Source: Okeania sp. SIO1I7 (GTDB lineage: Bacteria > Cyanobacteriota > Cyanobacteriia > Cyanobacteriales > Microcoleaceae). Taken from it: 64,000 nucleotides of DNA. A program made the translations under genes and the position numbers. The notes beneath the pieces were generated by a model. The model was not told the origin of the DNA, did no database searches, and worked only from the letters and a program-made list of their open reading frames with translations. Positions within the stretch are counted from its first letter, which is position 1, and every line of letters begins with the position of its first letter. The stretch covers positions 169,717 through 233,716 of the forward strand of contig JAAHGF010000008.1 of assembly GCA_010672585.1 (NCBI GenBank). The letters run 5' to 3'. Of this stretch, positions 18,069-27,233 are shown in pieces.

Positions 18069-18299
18069 ACAGTTTAGGTAGGTGCTTTTTTAATCACAGT
18101 TATAGGAAGTGTGAATGATTTGATTGCTGATTTATTAGATGAGCTAGAAGATAGTGTCTAGATAAGTTTTAGATTTTGTTCTCCCCTGCTCCTTGCTCCC
18201 CTACTCCCCTACTTCCCACAAGGTTTTCAGGAGCTCCTTATCAGGGATAGCTTTTAGGGAGAGGTAATTATCAATTATCAATTATTGGAATATTCACCT

Positions 18300-18719
18300 T
18301 TATTCAACAAACCAGTTTTCTAGTTTTAAATCTTCAAAATTTTCAAAATCAACTACATTGTTAGTTACTAAAATTAGATTGTTAGTAACAGCAATAGAGG
18401 CCATTTTACTATCAATAAAACTAGCAGTTTTACCTATCTTAGATAATCTATTTCTCTCTTGTGCATGGTATTGTGCAGATTTTAAATCATAATTCAATAC
18501 AGGGATATTTAAAATCAGATCGTTAATATATTCCTCAAAAAAATTACGTCTCTTTGATTCTGGTAAACGCCAGCAACCATATAACAACTCGTGAATAACT
18601 ACTGTAGCTGTACAAATTTTTAATTTATTTATCCTAAACTTATTAACAACTTGAGGATGAGGAGAAGGACGCATAGACTCAGAAATTATATTAGTGTCTA
18701 GCAAATACTTTAAATTCAT
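18300..18719 (-). CDS. vapC: PIN-domain ribonuclease toxin (VapC family)
   Basis: 139 residues. Acidic catalytic residues are visible in YLLDTNIISE, IHELLYG, DSKMASIAVTNN and LVTNNVVDFENF, the PIN-domain order. Such toxins cleave RNA, often tRNA or rRNA. It overlaps by 4 nt the upstream antitoxin gene at 18716, giving a translationally coupled pair that looks intact, unlike the neighbouring YefM/YoeB and distant HepT systems. Confidence 0.9.
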   Translation of the reverse strand: MNLKYLLDTNIISESMRPSPHPQVVNKFRINKLKICTATVVIHELLYGCWRLPESKRRNFFEEYINDLILNIPVLNYDLKSAQYHAQERNRLSKIGKTASFIDSKMASIAVTNNLILVTNNVVDFENFEDLKLENWFVE

Positions 18720-18937
18720 AAATCAACCTCTCTCCCTGGTGACTTATCTCGTAAGTTATCAAAAGTATTATCATCAAAACTAATTCCTTCTTGTTCTATT
18801 TTTGCCCTAAATTTTTGATAGGCTGACCAAAAATCATTAACCTCTTTAATTTCTATTAAAATTTCTTGGTTATCTGGTAAATTTATTTCCTCTAATAACT
18901 CGATAATTTTTCCTTTATTAATTCCTTTTACTAACAT
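18716..18937 (-). CDS. vapB: Antitoxin of the VapBC pair
   Basis: 73 residues, MLVKGINKGKIIELLEEINLP at the start and an acidic C-terminus (SFDDNTFDNLRDK) suited to wrap the PIN active site. No clear AbrB or ribbon-helix-helix signature can be named by eye; the assignment rests on size, 4-nt overlap and position before the toxin. Confidence 0.72.
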   Translation of the reverse strand: MLVKGINKGKIIELLEEINLPDNQEILIEIKEVNDFWSAYQKFRAKIEQEGISFDDNTFDNLRDKSPGREVDL

Positions 18938-19035
18938 AAAGTTAACTTCTTAAATATACAGAAAATTCTGGTTGAATTATAGCAATTGTAGCTGATAAAT
19001 AAAAATAAATTTAGAGATAGAGTATTGGAAAAAAT

Positions 19036-19098
19036 TATTTGTGTTGGGTTTATCCTGTGGATAAGCTACGCTAACGTTGCCTGAACCCAACTTACAAA
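19036..19098. repeat. TTGGGTTTATCC palindromic repeat
   Basis: A short member of the GTAGGTTGGGTT family: GTTGGGTTTATCCTGTGGAT, GCTAACGTTGCC, and AACCCAACTTAC at the far end. No gene. Confidence 0.7.
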
Positions 19099-19125
19099 AA
19101 CTATCTCAACAATTTATTGAAGGAT

Positions 19126-19344
19126 TCAATGCTTTTTCAATACTTCTTTTACACCTTCGATAAAGAATTGCGCAACGGGATGATCGATCGTCTTTTTTAA
19201 AGCTGCAAAACTTCCTGCTTTTACTCCTCGGATAATTCGCTCTTTTAACTGAGGGTTTTTATCAACTTCATCTTTAGAGATAACTGTAGATTTCGTTAGT
19301 ATTATGATTGAGGGAAGTTTAGCGATCGCCCTGGTGCGACACAC
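19126..19344 (-). CDS. Small hypothetical protein or C-terminal gene fragment
   Basis: 72 residues. The segment KNPQLKERIIRGVKAGSFAA and the following LKKTIDHPVAQFFIEGVKEVL resemble a C-terminal helix pair found in some cyanobacterial effector-type proteins, which makes a decayed fragment likely. The first 25 residues (MCRTRAIAKLPSI) run into repeat sequence and the start is doubtful. Function unknown. Confidence 0.35.
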   Translation of the reverse strand: MCRTRAIAKLPSIIILTKSTVISKDEVDKNPQLKERIIRGVKAGSFAALKKTIDHPVAQFFIEGVKEVLKKH

Positions 19345-19567
19345 CTAATATCAAGTAACATTAATTAACCGCAATGTAGAGACGTTGTATGCAACATCCT
19401 TACTAGGTTGGGTAAAGATTGTTTATTACACTTATTTAATGAGACATGATATAAAATGCTGTAATAGTAGGAGCGGGTTCCAATTCAAATTAACACATCA
19501 ACATTCAATCAAATAAACCTGACCTAAGACACAAAATTAGCTGTGTCAGTCTACTAGACTATTCCTC

Positions 19568-20023
19568 CTAAATCACATCTTCATAAAGTATTTCAATGGG
19601 AAAACTCAGCTCGACAGAAGTTAAATTAACCTCATCTTTTTCTCCATAATTATCAAGCTCCCAAATACCATTTTGATTGAGTCGAAAATACTCAACCATA
19701 ATCTGTTGTACATCAATCAAAACATATTCTTTCAAAGTATAAATACGACGATAATTTTGAAATTTTTTACCGCGATCAATAGCTTCAGTACCTGGAGATA
19801 AAACTTCAACAATTAAGCAAGGGTGATAAATAATTTTAGTTGCAGGTCTATCTTGTTTATTGCAAGTAACCATCACATCGGGATAATAAAAAGGTCCAGA
19901 AGAAGACACTCCAACTTTAGCATCTACCATTGATACTTTACATCCTTTACCATGCAGGTGATTTTTTAAAGTTGTAGTCAAGTTAACAGCAATGTCATTA
20001 TGAGGAATACTCCCCCCAGTCAT
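19568..20023 (-). CDS. Uma2 family (DUF820) protein, 5' end disturbed
   Basis: 151 residues from ATG 20023: MTGGSIPHNDIAVN, a PDVMVTCNK strand, LIVEVLSPGTEAIDRGKKF and YVLIDVQQ, the PD-(D/E)XK-like core of Uma2 proteins, numerous in cyanobacteria and of unknown role. The frame stays open upstream to ~20112, encoding the normal N-terminal TPQEYLEWEEKEPIKYEYID, but no ATG exists there because a CAGTTATCAG repeat replaces the expected start; a TAA precedes CTG-ATA-ACT. The protein may begin at a weak codon or be N-terminally truncated. A second, clearly broken Uma2 gene is at 61327. Confidence 0.75.
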   Translation of the reverse strand: MTGGSIPHNDIAVNLTTTLKNHLHGKGCKVSMVDAKVGVSSSGPFYYPDVMVTCNKQDRPATKIIYHPCLIVEVLSPGTEAIDRGKKFQNYRRIYTLKEYVLIDVQQIMVEYFRLNQNGIWELDNYGEKDEVNLTSVELSFPIEILYEDVI

Positions 20024-20272
20024 AGCAAAAACTTGACCGTCAATATATTCATATTTAATAGGTTCTTTTTCTTCCCATTCCAGATATTCTTGGGGAGTGA
20101 TTTCAGTTATCAGTTATCAGTTGGATTTTAAGTTGGGCAATTATTTTGGAGTAAATTGAATCCTACTAATTATTTAATCATTAGACATCTCCTCCACCCA
20201 TAGGGAGTAGGGGGAAATAATTGATAATTTCTGTGGGATAATTGATTTTATTTGTTATTAGCGGAAATGTCT

Positions 20273-20565
20273 ATTATACCAAGCGTGAAAAAAGAATGTT
20301 ACGAATAATAAGTGCAATAAAAAGATTTTGCAGGAAATGTCCCTTTGACAAAGCGGTGCGACCCCGCGACGACGTCAGTCGCAAGGGAACGCGCACCAAG
20401 AGAAAAAGAGAATTTACGACCTGAAAACTGTTATTAAATCTATTCCCATACGACTCCTGAATTCTGGATTCTGAATTGCAGAATTGCTGTTTGCGGAGCA
20501 TGACAAACGGAAATTCTAAGAAATACCCTAGCTATTTGTAGCAAACATTTATTAAATTGGTATTA
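20273..20565. mobile_element. TTATACCAA MITE copy carrying a GC-rich insert
   Basis: Reverse-orientation copy of the 2972-3170 element: TATTATACCAAGCG at one end, CTATTTGTAGC and AAATTGGTATTAG at the other. Inserted inside is a GC-rich block, GTGCGACCCCGCGACGACGT (20358-20377), related to repeats at 59973-60130 and 62455-62520. The flanks 20113-20272 and 20566-20829 contain CAGTTATCAG and CTTCCTTCTTCC runs and no gene. Confidence 0.65.
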
Positions 20566-20829
20566 GACATCTGCAAAAATCAAAGCAATTATTATCTATA
20601 AATTGCCAATTATTTATCCCTGTTCCCTGTTCTGTCTTTTAGAGAATATGTCTATTGAAGTCTTGTATATAGCAGTCGAAGGAAAGTTGAGAACATATAA
20701 AAAGCTGAAAACTCAGAAAACGTCAGATTCTTCCTTCTTCCTTCTTCCTTCTTCCTTCTGCTATAAGAATAGCATTCTTTTCAAGAAAGGTTTAAACTTA
20801 TTAAATGTCTTACCTTGTAAATAGACAAA

Positions 20830-22557
20830 ATGAAAAATATAAAACTTAATTTCAGTATTTTCCAGAGGTTTTGGGCAATTGGTAAACTATATTGGTGGGA
20901 ATCTCCAGAGAAATGGCGAGCAATTGCTTTATTTATATTGCTGCTTTGTCTTCTCAGTTTAGATTCAACTATAGGAGTTAATCAACTCAAACAACAAGGA
21001 GAATTAATTTCTGCTTTAGTTGATACGGACTCTGAGAGATTCTGGAAATCTGCATTTTTCTATATTGGTGCTTCTGTTGTATTAGCTGTTAATGTTGCTA
21101 CATGGCAGTATGTGGAAGATAAAATTCGTCTGTATTCTAGGGAGTGGTTAACTAAATTTTATTTAGATAAGTATTTCCAAAATGATTGTTTCTATAAAAT
21201 CAATACTCTCTATCGAGAAATTGATAACCCAGATCAGCGAATTGCAGAAGATATTGCATCATTTTGTCATCGTTCTGTAACTCTATTTAGGCAGTTTACC
21301 TTAGCAATTTTTAACTTGTTTGCATTTGGAATTCTACTTTGGGAAAAATCAAAATTATTGGTTCTGATTTTAGTCATATATTCTGTAGGAGGTATGCTAA
21401 TTACAACTATAGGTTTTGGTAAAATTTTGATTCCAATTAAAAAAGAACAACTGAAACGAGAGGCAAATTTTCGATTTGGTTTAGTGAGAATTCGAGAGAA
21501 TGCTGAATCAATTGCTTTTTATAATGGAGGTAATAGAGAATTTACCTACATTAAGCAGATATTTGCTCCTGTTTTAAGTATTTATAATAAAGTAATTACT
21601 TGGGAGAGAAACTTAGATATTTTTCAAAACATATATAATTATATTACCTGGATGTTACCTGCTTTAGTTATTGGTCCGAGAATTTTGGCAGGGGAACCAG
21701 GGTTGGAAGTGGGAGCAATACAAGAAGCTAATGGAGCTTTTGGAAGGGTCTTTAGGTCTTTGAATATTATAGTTAGGATGTTTGAATTTCTCACCAGTTT
21801 TATTGCAGGAATTGAACGTTTAGAGAGTTTTGTTAAAGTTTTAGAAGAACCAAAAGCATCACCAGTGGAGGGTAGTCAAACAATTGATACTGTTGAAGAG
21901 TCACGTTTAAGCTTACAGCATCTTACTTTGCAAACTCCTAACTATCAAAGAACTTTAGTTAAAAATGTATCTATAGAGTTACAACCGGGAGAAGGACTCT
22001 TAATTGTGGGGGTGAGTGGTAGTGGAAAGAGTTCTATTTTACGAGCGATCGCTGGTTTATGGAATTCTGGTACTGGGACAATTTACCGACCGAAATTAGA
22101 AGAGATTCTTTTTTTACCACAACATCCTTATATGATTTTAGGTTCCTTACGAGATCAACTGCTATATCCACGCACTGACTTAAATATCTCTGATGAAATA
22201 ATTTATCGAGTGCTTAACCAAGTTAATTTGCCAAAATTAGCAGAAATATTCGGTGGTTTAGATACTGTTGAAGATTGGGACCGTGTGTTGTCAATGGGAG
22301 AACAACAACGGGTAGCTTTTGCTCGTTTGTTGTTGACTCAACCCCGTTATGCAATTTTAGATGAAGCAACGAGCGCTCTGGATGTGCAAAACGAACAAAG
22401 TCTTTACCAACATTTGCAAAGTTTATCGACTACTTATGTTAGTGTCGGACATCGACCAACTTTGTTACAATATCACCACCAAGTTTTGGAAGTTATGGGT
22501 GATGAAACTTGGCGAGTGAGTTCTGCACAAGATTATAAGTTTATGTCAATTCATTAG
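20830..22557 (+). CDS. ABC transporter, fused permease/ATPase (SbmA/ABCD-like)
   Basis: 575 residues. Residues ~1-300 form a membrane domain of the SbmA/BacA-YddA-ABCD type: LYWWESPEKWRAIALFILL, REWLTKFYLDKYF, and the diagnostic DNPDQRIAEDI segment. Residues ~350-565 are the nucleotide-binding domain: Walker A VGVSGSGKSS, Q-loop LPQHPYM, signature LSMGEQQRVAFAR, Walker B YAILDEATSALD, and switch His in SVGHRPTLL. One polypeptide is a half transporter and would homodimerise. Cyanobacterial relatives are annotated as exporters or importers of hydrophobic compounds; substrate unknown. It starts 9 nt after an upstream TAA, with weak ribosome-binding sequence. Confidence 0.92.
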   Translation: MKNIKLNFSIFQRFWAIGKLYWWESPEKWRAIALFILLLCLLSLDSTIGVNQLKQQGELISALVDTDSERFWKSAFFYIGASVVLAVNVATWQYVEDKIRLYSREWLTKFYLDKYFQNDCFYKINTLYREIDNPDQRIAEDIASFCHRSVTLFRQFTLAIFNLFAFGILLWEKSKLLVLILVIYSVGGMLITTIGFGKILIPIKKEQLKREANFRFGLVRIRENAESIAFYNGGNREFTYIKQIFAPVLSIYNKVITWERNLDIFQNIYNYITWMLPALVIGPRILAGEPGLEVGAIQEANGAFGRVFRSLNIIVRMFEFLTSFIAGIERLESFVKVLEEPKASPVEGSQTIDTVEESRLSLQHLTLQTPNYQRTLVKNVSIELQPGEGLLIVGVSGSGKSSILRAIAGLWNSGTGTIYRPKLEEILFLPQHPYMILGSLRDQLLYPRTDLNISDEIIYRVLNQVNLPKLAEIFGGLDTVEDWDRVLSMGEQQRVAFARLLLTQPRYAILDEATSALDVQNEQSLYQHLQSLSTTYVSVGHRPTLLQYHHQVLEVMGDETWRVSSAQDYKFMSIH

Positions 22558-22570
22558 ATTTCTCTAGGGA

Positions 22571-22710
22571 AATGGGGGGATGGGGGGATGGGGAGATGGG
22601 GAGTGTGGGAACCCACCCCTCGCCCCTCCCCCTCCCAGGAGGGGGAATTTGGGGAGATGGGGAGTGTGGGAACCCACCCCTCGCCCCTCCCCCTCCCAGG
22701 AGGGGAATGT
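22571..22710. repeat. Tandem duplication of a GGGGAGATGGGGAG / CCCCTCCCCCTCCCAGGAGG unit
   Basis: A ~69-bp unit is present twice (near 22573-22640 and 22641-22710). Parts of it (ACCCACCCCTCGCCCCTCCC, CCCAGGAGGGG) recur inside the elements at 25885, 33484, 56770 and 61941. The remaining spacer to 23218 holds a TATCCGGAAATGATATCATA palindrome (22900-22918) and heptamer runs. No gene is supported. Confidence 0.75.
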
Positions 22711-23218
22711 GGGGAGACCGAGAAAGATTTGGTAATGGCGCGAGGATGGAACATTTTTGGCGTTGGTAAATTAGTGTATGATATTAATCTTAATTACTTA
22801 GGAGTCAGGAGTCAGGAGGAAAGAAAGAAGAAAAAACCCCGAGTATAAGGATAAAGTTTTTTGGTCGTGTAAAGGTAATGGACTTCTGTCGCGCTCTTAT
22901 CCGGAAATGATATCATACCTCAAATTACCAACGCCCATTTTTTTATACCGAACCCGAGCAGATTTGATATAATTGATAGTTTATTGATAAGAATTGATTT
23001 TATTTTTGATTTTTGGAGATGTCTATTAATATTTATAGCAGTTGAAGGAAAGATTAGGATAGCTCAAAAGCTTAAAACTCAGACAACGTAAGATTTTTCC
23101 TTTTTACTTCTTCCTTCTTCCTTCTTGCTTCTGCTATACCGAAAAATATGAAAAATAATGCTACAGGTAGTCTAATATAAAATACAGAAATTGATTTCAT
23201 ATACATAACTCAAGGAAA

Positions 23219-24034
23219 ATGAAAAAAACAATTAAAAAAGCCTTTTTAGACACAGAAGACGGACAAATTTTTTACCAAATAGGAGGAGAAGGAGAACCTC
23301 TAGTTTTACTTCATATGACTCCTCGAAGTAGCGATGAATTTAAAGAATTAATGGCAATTTTAGCCCCAAAATATTATGTTATTGCTATGGATTTAATGGG
23401 GTTAGGAAATTCGGATAAACCCCCAAGAGAATATTCTGTTTCAGACTATGCTAAAACTGTTATTTTATTGTTAGATGAATTAGGCATTGAAAAATGTAGT
23501 ATTTTGGGAAGTTTAACAGGCGGTTATATTGCTGGAGAAGTTGCCGTATCTTATAGCGATCGCCTGAATAAATTAATCCTTTGTAATACTCATGGTTTTG
23601 ATGCAGAAGAAGCTGAAAAAATTGGCGAAAGATATAGGCAAGGATTTACCATAAAAGAAGATGGTTCTCACCTCATGGAAAGATGGTTAACACGGAGTAA
23701 TTATCTGGAAGCGGAATTAAATCACCGTTGTCTTATTGATGATTTAAAAACTTTTGGTGGACCGATTTATACTGGTTTAGCAGTTAGTAAATATTGTGTT
23801 TCTGCTCAAGAAAGGTTTAAACTTATTCAATGTCCTACCTTAGTTTGTACAGGAACTAAAGCATTAGAACCTTTAGAAAAATATGGTTTAGCAAAGACAG
23901 AAAATCAAGGTTGGTTATCACAAGCAATTCCCCATAGTAAAATGGTTAAAATTGAAGGAGGAAGCCTGTGGATGATTAATCAAAGAGCTGAAGAAATATC
24001 GACAGTTGTGAGTGATTTTTTAGATAATAATTGA
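23219..24034 (+). CDS. Alpha/beta-hydrolase fold protein with degenerate triad (paralogue 1)
   Basis: 271 residues with clear fold features: DTEDGQIFYQIGGEGEPLVLLH, VIAMDLMGLGNSDKP, DYAKTVILLLDELGIEK. The nucleophile elbow reads ILGSLTGGYI, so the G-x-Nuc-x-G position holds Leu rather than Ser. The acid region is CTGTKALEPLE and the usual His position reads EGGSLWMINQ, with Ser. All three catalytic positions are therefore atypical. It is a close paralogue of the gene at 24736, separated by a DUF29 gene. A non-catalytic binding role or a different mechanism is possible. Confidence 0.85.
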   Translation: MKKTIKKAFLDTEDGQIFYQIGGEGEPLVLLHMTPRSSDEFKELMAILAPKYYVIAMDLMGLGNSDKPPREYSVSDYAKTVILLLDELGIEKCSILGSLTGGYIAGEVAVSYSDRLNKLILCNTHGFDAEEAEKIGERYRQGFTIKEDGSHLMERWLTRSNYLEAELNHRCLIDDLKTFGGPIYTGLAVSKYCVSAQERFKLIQCPTLVCTGTKALEPLEKYGLAKTENQGWLSQAIPHSKMVKIEGGSLWMINQRAEEISTVVSDFLDNN

Positions 24035-24214
24035 AGTAGCACTCAGCAGTCAGCTATCAGCTATCAGCTATCAACTTTTAAAGGTGTATAATGAGAGATT
24101 AAAACATCAATTAACACGCACTAAATGTTTATTCAAATATAGTGAAGGACTGTTCCCTTGAATTTTTAGCTGACAGTTAGTTAAAGGAAAAAGAACCTAT
24201 TAGGAATTTAACTT

Positions 24215-24670
24215 ATGAGTTATATTGACGAGACAACACAAAACCATGAGATAGCCAAAATGACTAATCTCTATGAAACCGATTTTGTGGAGTGGACTAT
24301 TAAACAAGCTCAAGCATTAAATAACCATGATCTAAAAGCTCTTGATTGGAATAATTTAAAAGAGGAAATAGAAGACTTGGGAAAAGAACAAATTCATGCT
24401 GTCAGTAGTTTTATTAAAAGATTAATTGAACACAAGCTTAAACTGGAATATTCCTCTAATATTTATCCTCGAAAACAGTGGCAAATTGAAATTGACGACT
24501 TTCAAGATGAAATTGAGAGAAGACTAACTAAAACTCTGTTAAATAAGATAGATATAGATAAAGAGTACGAAAGAGCTAAAAGATTAGTCTTAAGTGAATA
24601 TAAGTTAGACCTTCCTGATAAGTCTCCTTATAGTTTTGAAGATTTAATGGAAAGATTACCAGAAGATTGA
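24215..24670 (+). CDS. DUF29 family protein (copy 1)
   Basis: 151 residues. Diagnostic NLYETDFVEWTIKQAQAL, LDWNNLKEEIEDLGK, HKLKLEY and DDFQDEIERRLTKTL blocks are visible, followed by YERAKRLVLSEY and a PYSFEDLMERLP end. DUF29 proteins are small helical proteins abundant in cyanobacteria, function unknown. The start may be ATG 24260 (MTNLYETD) rather than 24215. A close paralogue, on the opposite strand, is at 27656. Confidence 0.88.
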   Translation: MSYIDETTQNHEIAKMTNLYETDFVEWTIKQAQALNNHDLKALDWNNLKEEIEDLGKEQIHAVSSFIKRLIEHKLKLEYSSNIYPRKQWQIEIDDFQDEIERRLTKTLLNKIDIDKEYERAKRLVLSEYKLDLPDKSPYSFEDLMERLPED

Positions 24671-24735
24671 TAATAATTATCATCAGTTGCAGTTGATTTT
24701 TTAGATACAAAATAGATGAGGATAAATTAAATATT

Positions 24736-25545
24736 ATGAAAATCAAGAGAGCTTTTTTAGACACAGAAGATGGTCAAATACACTATCGAATTGGAGGAGA
24801 AGGTGAACCACTAATTTTGCTGCATCAACAACCAAGAAGTAGTGATGAATATAAAGAATTAATGAGTATTTTAGCTCAAAAAAGACAAGTAATTGCTATG
24901 GATTTTTTGGGTTTTGGTGATTCTGATAAACCACCAAGAATGTACTCAATTGAAGACTATGCCAAAAATGTTATCGAACTCCTGGATAAATTAAATATTG
25001 AAAAAGCTAGTATTTTAGGTAATCATACAGGGTCTTTTGTTGCTGGAGAAGTTGCATCTGCTTATTCCGATCGCCTTAATAAATTGATATTATGTAATTT
25101 TCCTAATTTCGGCGAACAAGGAAAGAAAAAGCTTTTAGAAATATATTCTAAAGGTTATCAAATTCAGGAAGATGGTTCTCACTTAATAGCAAGGTGGTTA
25201 GCTCGTTCTAACTATGTAGGAACTCCTGAATTAAATCACCGTTGGGTATTGGATGATTTAAAATGTTTTGGTTATCCAATGTATGCTGTTTATGCTGTCG
25301 CAAATTACTGCTTAAATTTCAAAGCAAGGTTGAGTTTGATTCAATGTCCTACCTTACTTTTATGGGGACTTGAAGATGTCAAACAATTTGAAAATTTAGG
25401 TTTAGCAAAGGCAGAAGATAGATTAATAGCTACTCAATTAATTCCTAATACTGAGGTAGTTGAATTAGAACAAGGTAACATTTGTATGATGAACCAAATG
25501 CCTGACAAAATTGCTAAAGTAGTTGTTGATTTTTTAGATAATTAG
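24736..25545 (+). CDS. Alpha/beta-hydrolase fold protein with degenerate triad (paralogue 2)
   Basis: 269 residues, colinear with the 23219 product: AFLDTEDGQIHYRIGGEGEP, VIAMDFLGFGDSDKPPRMYS, SPYSDRL-type helix ASAYSDRLNKLILCN. The nucleophile elbow is ILGNHTGSFV, with His at the Ser position, an arrangement shared with some GHHTG-type hydrolase families. The acid is plausible in LLLWGLEDVKQ, but the final His position reads EQGNICMMNQ. The duplication with paralogue 1 predates considerable divergence. Possibly co-transcribed with the DUF29 gene 65 nt upstream. Confidence 0.85.
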   Translation: MKIKRAFLDTEDGQIHYRIGGEGEPLILLHQQPRSSDEYKELMSILAQKRQVIAMDFLGFGDSDKPPRMYSIEDYAKNVIELLDKLNIEKASILGNHTGSFVAGEVASAYSDRLNKLILCNFPNFGEQGKKKLLEIYSKGYQIQEDGSHLIARWLARSNYVGTPELNHRWVLDDLKCFGYPMYAVYAVANYCLNFKARLSLIQCPTLLLWGLEDVKQFENLGLAKAEDRLIATQLIPNTEVVELEQGNICMMNQMPDKIAKVVVDFLDN

Positions 25546-25884
25546 AGAATTAATTTAATGATGGAGGAGTCAGGAGTCAGGAGGGAAGAAAGGAGAACAG
25601 AAGGAGAAAGTTTCTTATTACCGAATAATTAACTAATTAATAATTAAATAATTCGCGCCTTGAAGCCTCCCCTTTTAAGGAAAAAAAAAAAGAAATAATA
25701 TTTCCTTATATTCAATTCCGTAGCGGTTTTAACCTTCTTGTAATTATCAATTATCAATTATCTATTAATGAATAATAGACATAGGCGTGATAATAAAAAA
25801 TAAAATAAATTATCACATAGAAATTATCAATTCTTTTCCCCTACTGCCTACTGCCTACTGCCTCTTTTCTGGAGATGTCTAATT
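25546..25884. repeat. Repeat-rich spacer
   Basis: GGAGTCAGGAGTCAGGAGG run, a partial GATTGACTAA-family copy (TTACCGAATAATTAACTAA at 25618), an A-rich tract (25680-25692) and CCTACTGCCTACTGCCT. No gene seen. Confidence 0.7.
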
Positions 25885-26391
25885 AGGGTTTGCTGAAAAA
25901 GTCTTATGGGTGAGGGTAAGAGACAACCCACCCCTCGCCCCTCCCCCTTTTTAAGCTATCCCTGATAAGGAACTCCTGAAAACCTTGTGGGAAGTAGGGG
26001 AGTAGGGGAGTAGGGAGCAGGGGAGAAAGGATAAACAATCATAGTAGATCAGAAAAACTACTTAAGTTATCAAAAAAAACGTACATTTAAATACACTTTT
26101 TCTCTGACAAAAACCTGTTAAAAACTTCTAAATAACTTGTCTACTTTGTCAAGTTTTATGTTAAGAAAAATGTTTATAAAGCATAGCCCTCCCAGGAGGG
26201 GAAGACAGGAGAAATGGTTCGGGAGCGAGGAGATAGGAGTAACAATTGTAAGAATGATTTTTCTGCCCAACTATGAGCCTAAAATACTAACTTTTTGAGC
26301 GTTTTAGACGTGATACTAGGCACTACAATTCGACCCCAAAAAGGCACTTACCTTTATCTGTAAATACTTTTAGATTTAATCAGCAAACCCT
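25885..26391. mobile_element. AGGGTTTGCTGAAAAAG MITE, copy A (507 bp)
   Basis: Left end AGGGTTTGCTGAAAAAGTC, right end TTTAATCAGCAAACCCT. Flanked by AATT at 25881-25884 and 26392-26395, a 4-bp target duplication. Contains repeat debris, including GGAGTAGGGGAGTAGGGAG, and no transposase frame. Larger than copies B-E (243-275 bp) because of internal repeat insertion. Confidence 0.82.
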
Positions 26392-26450
26392 AATTATCCG
26401 GACATGATATAATACCTAATTAGGTTATAAAATTAACTATATTAATACTT

Positions 26451-27233
26451 ATGAAAGTTGCTTTAATCACTGGTGGAACTCGTGGAATAGGGTTAGCTAT
26501 TTCTCGTAAATTAGCTCAAGATGGTTTTAATCTCATCCTGGGATATCATTCTAACGATGATGCTGCTCTTGCAGTTAAAAAAGAATTAGAAAAATTGAAT
26601 ATTACGGTTATTACGGTAGCTGGAGACATCAAAAAACCTGAAACTGTTGATGCTTTATTTCAGGTAGTCGAAGAAAACTTTAATAGTCAACTCACAGCTT
26701 TTGTTCATGTCGCTGGTTATGCTATTACCGCAACACTCCCAGGAAATTTTACTTTTGAACAGTATGAAGCAGCTCAAGAAATTTATCCTAAAGCATTTAT
26801 TCGCTGTATCGAAAAAGCTCTAACTTATATGGTTGATGGTCAAGGTAGGGTCGTTGTTATTTCTGCAACAGGTGTTCATAATCCAGGAAAAGTTTATGGA
26901 ATGGCCGCACCCGCAAAAGCAGCAATGGAAACCTTGGCCAAACATTACGCGATCGCCGTTGCTCCACGGAGAATTACTGTTAATATTATTACCCCTGGTT
27001 ATATCAAAACTCAAGCATGGGATGGCTATCTTGATAAAGTACCTTATATTGATAAAATTCCTCCCCAAGTCACCCCTATGGGAAGATGGGGACAACCGGA
27101 AGATATTGCTCCTCTAGTTGGGTTTTTATGTTCTCCAGAAAGTCAATTTATTACAGGTCAACATATTTATGTTGATGGTGGGTTAGAATTATCTTTATTT
27201 TGGAATATTCATCGGTTCAGTCAAACTCTATAG
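26451..27233 (+). CDS. Short-chain dehydrogenase/reductase, FabL-like
   Basis: 260 residues. NAD(P) loop TGGTRGIG, DIKKPETVDALF, then HVAGYA in place of NNAG, a catalytic region VVVISATGVHNPGKVYGMAA then PAKAAMETLAKHYA, and the C-terminal FITGQHIYVDGG. The Tyr-Lys spacing is Y-x6-K rather than Y-x3-K, as in enoyl-ACP reductases FabI and FabL, which suggests an enoyl-reductase-type enzyme; classical SDR is the alternative. The stop codon TAG (27231-27233) lies inside the inverted repeat of a mobile element, so the last residues may not be original. Confidence 0.85.
   Translation: MKVALITGGTRGIGLAISRKLAQDGFNLILGYHSNDDAALAVKKELEKLNITVITVAGDIKKPETVDALFQVVEENFNSQLTAFVHVAGYAITATLPGNFTFEQYEAAQEIYPKAFIRCIEKALTYMVDGQGRVVVISATGVHNPGKVYGMAAPAKAAMETLAKHYAIAVAPRRITVNIITPGYIKTQAWDGYLDKVPYIDKIPPQVTPMGRWGQPEDIAPLVGFLCSPESQFITGQHIYVDGGLELSLFWNIHRFSQTL

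Noticed and set aside
22554-22848. Frames in the GGGGAGATGGGG duplication
   Set aside because: Translations of tandem low-complexity DNA (MGGWGDGEMG type), identical repeat elsewhere in spacers.
25885-26391. Complete insertion sequence with transposase
   Set aside because: Clear inverted repeats and target duplication, but no frame long enough for a transposase in any of the five copies.
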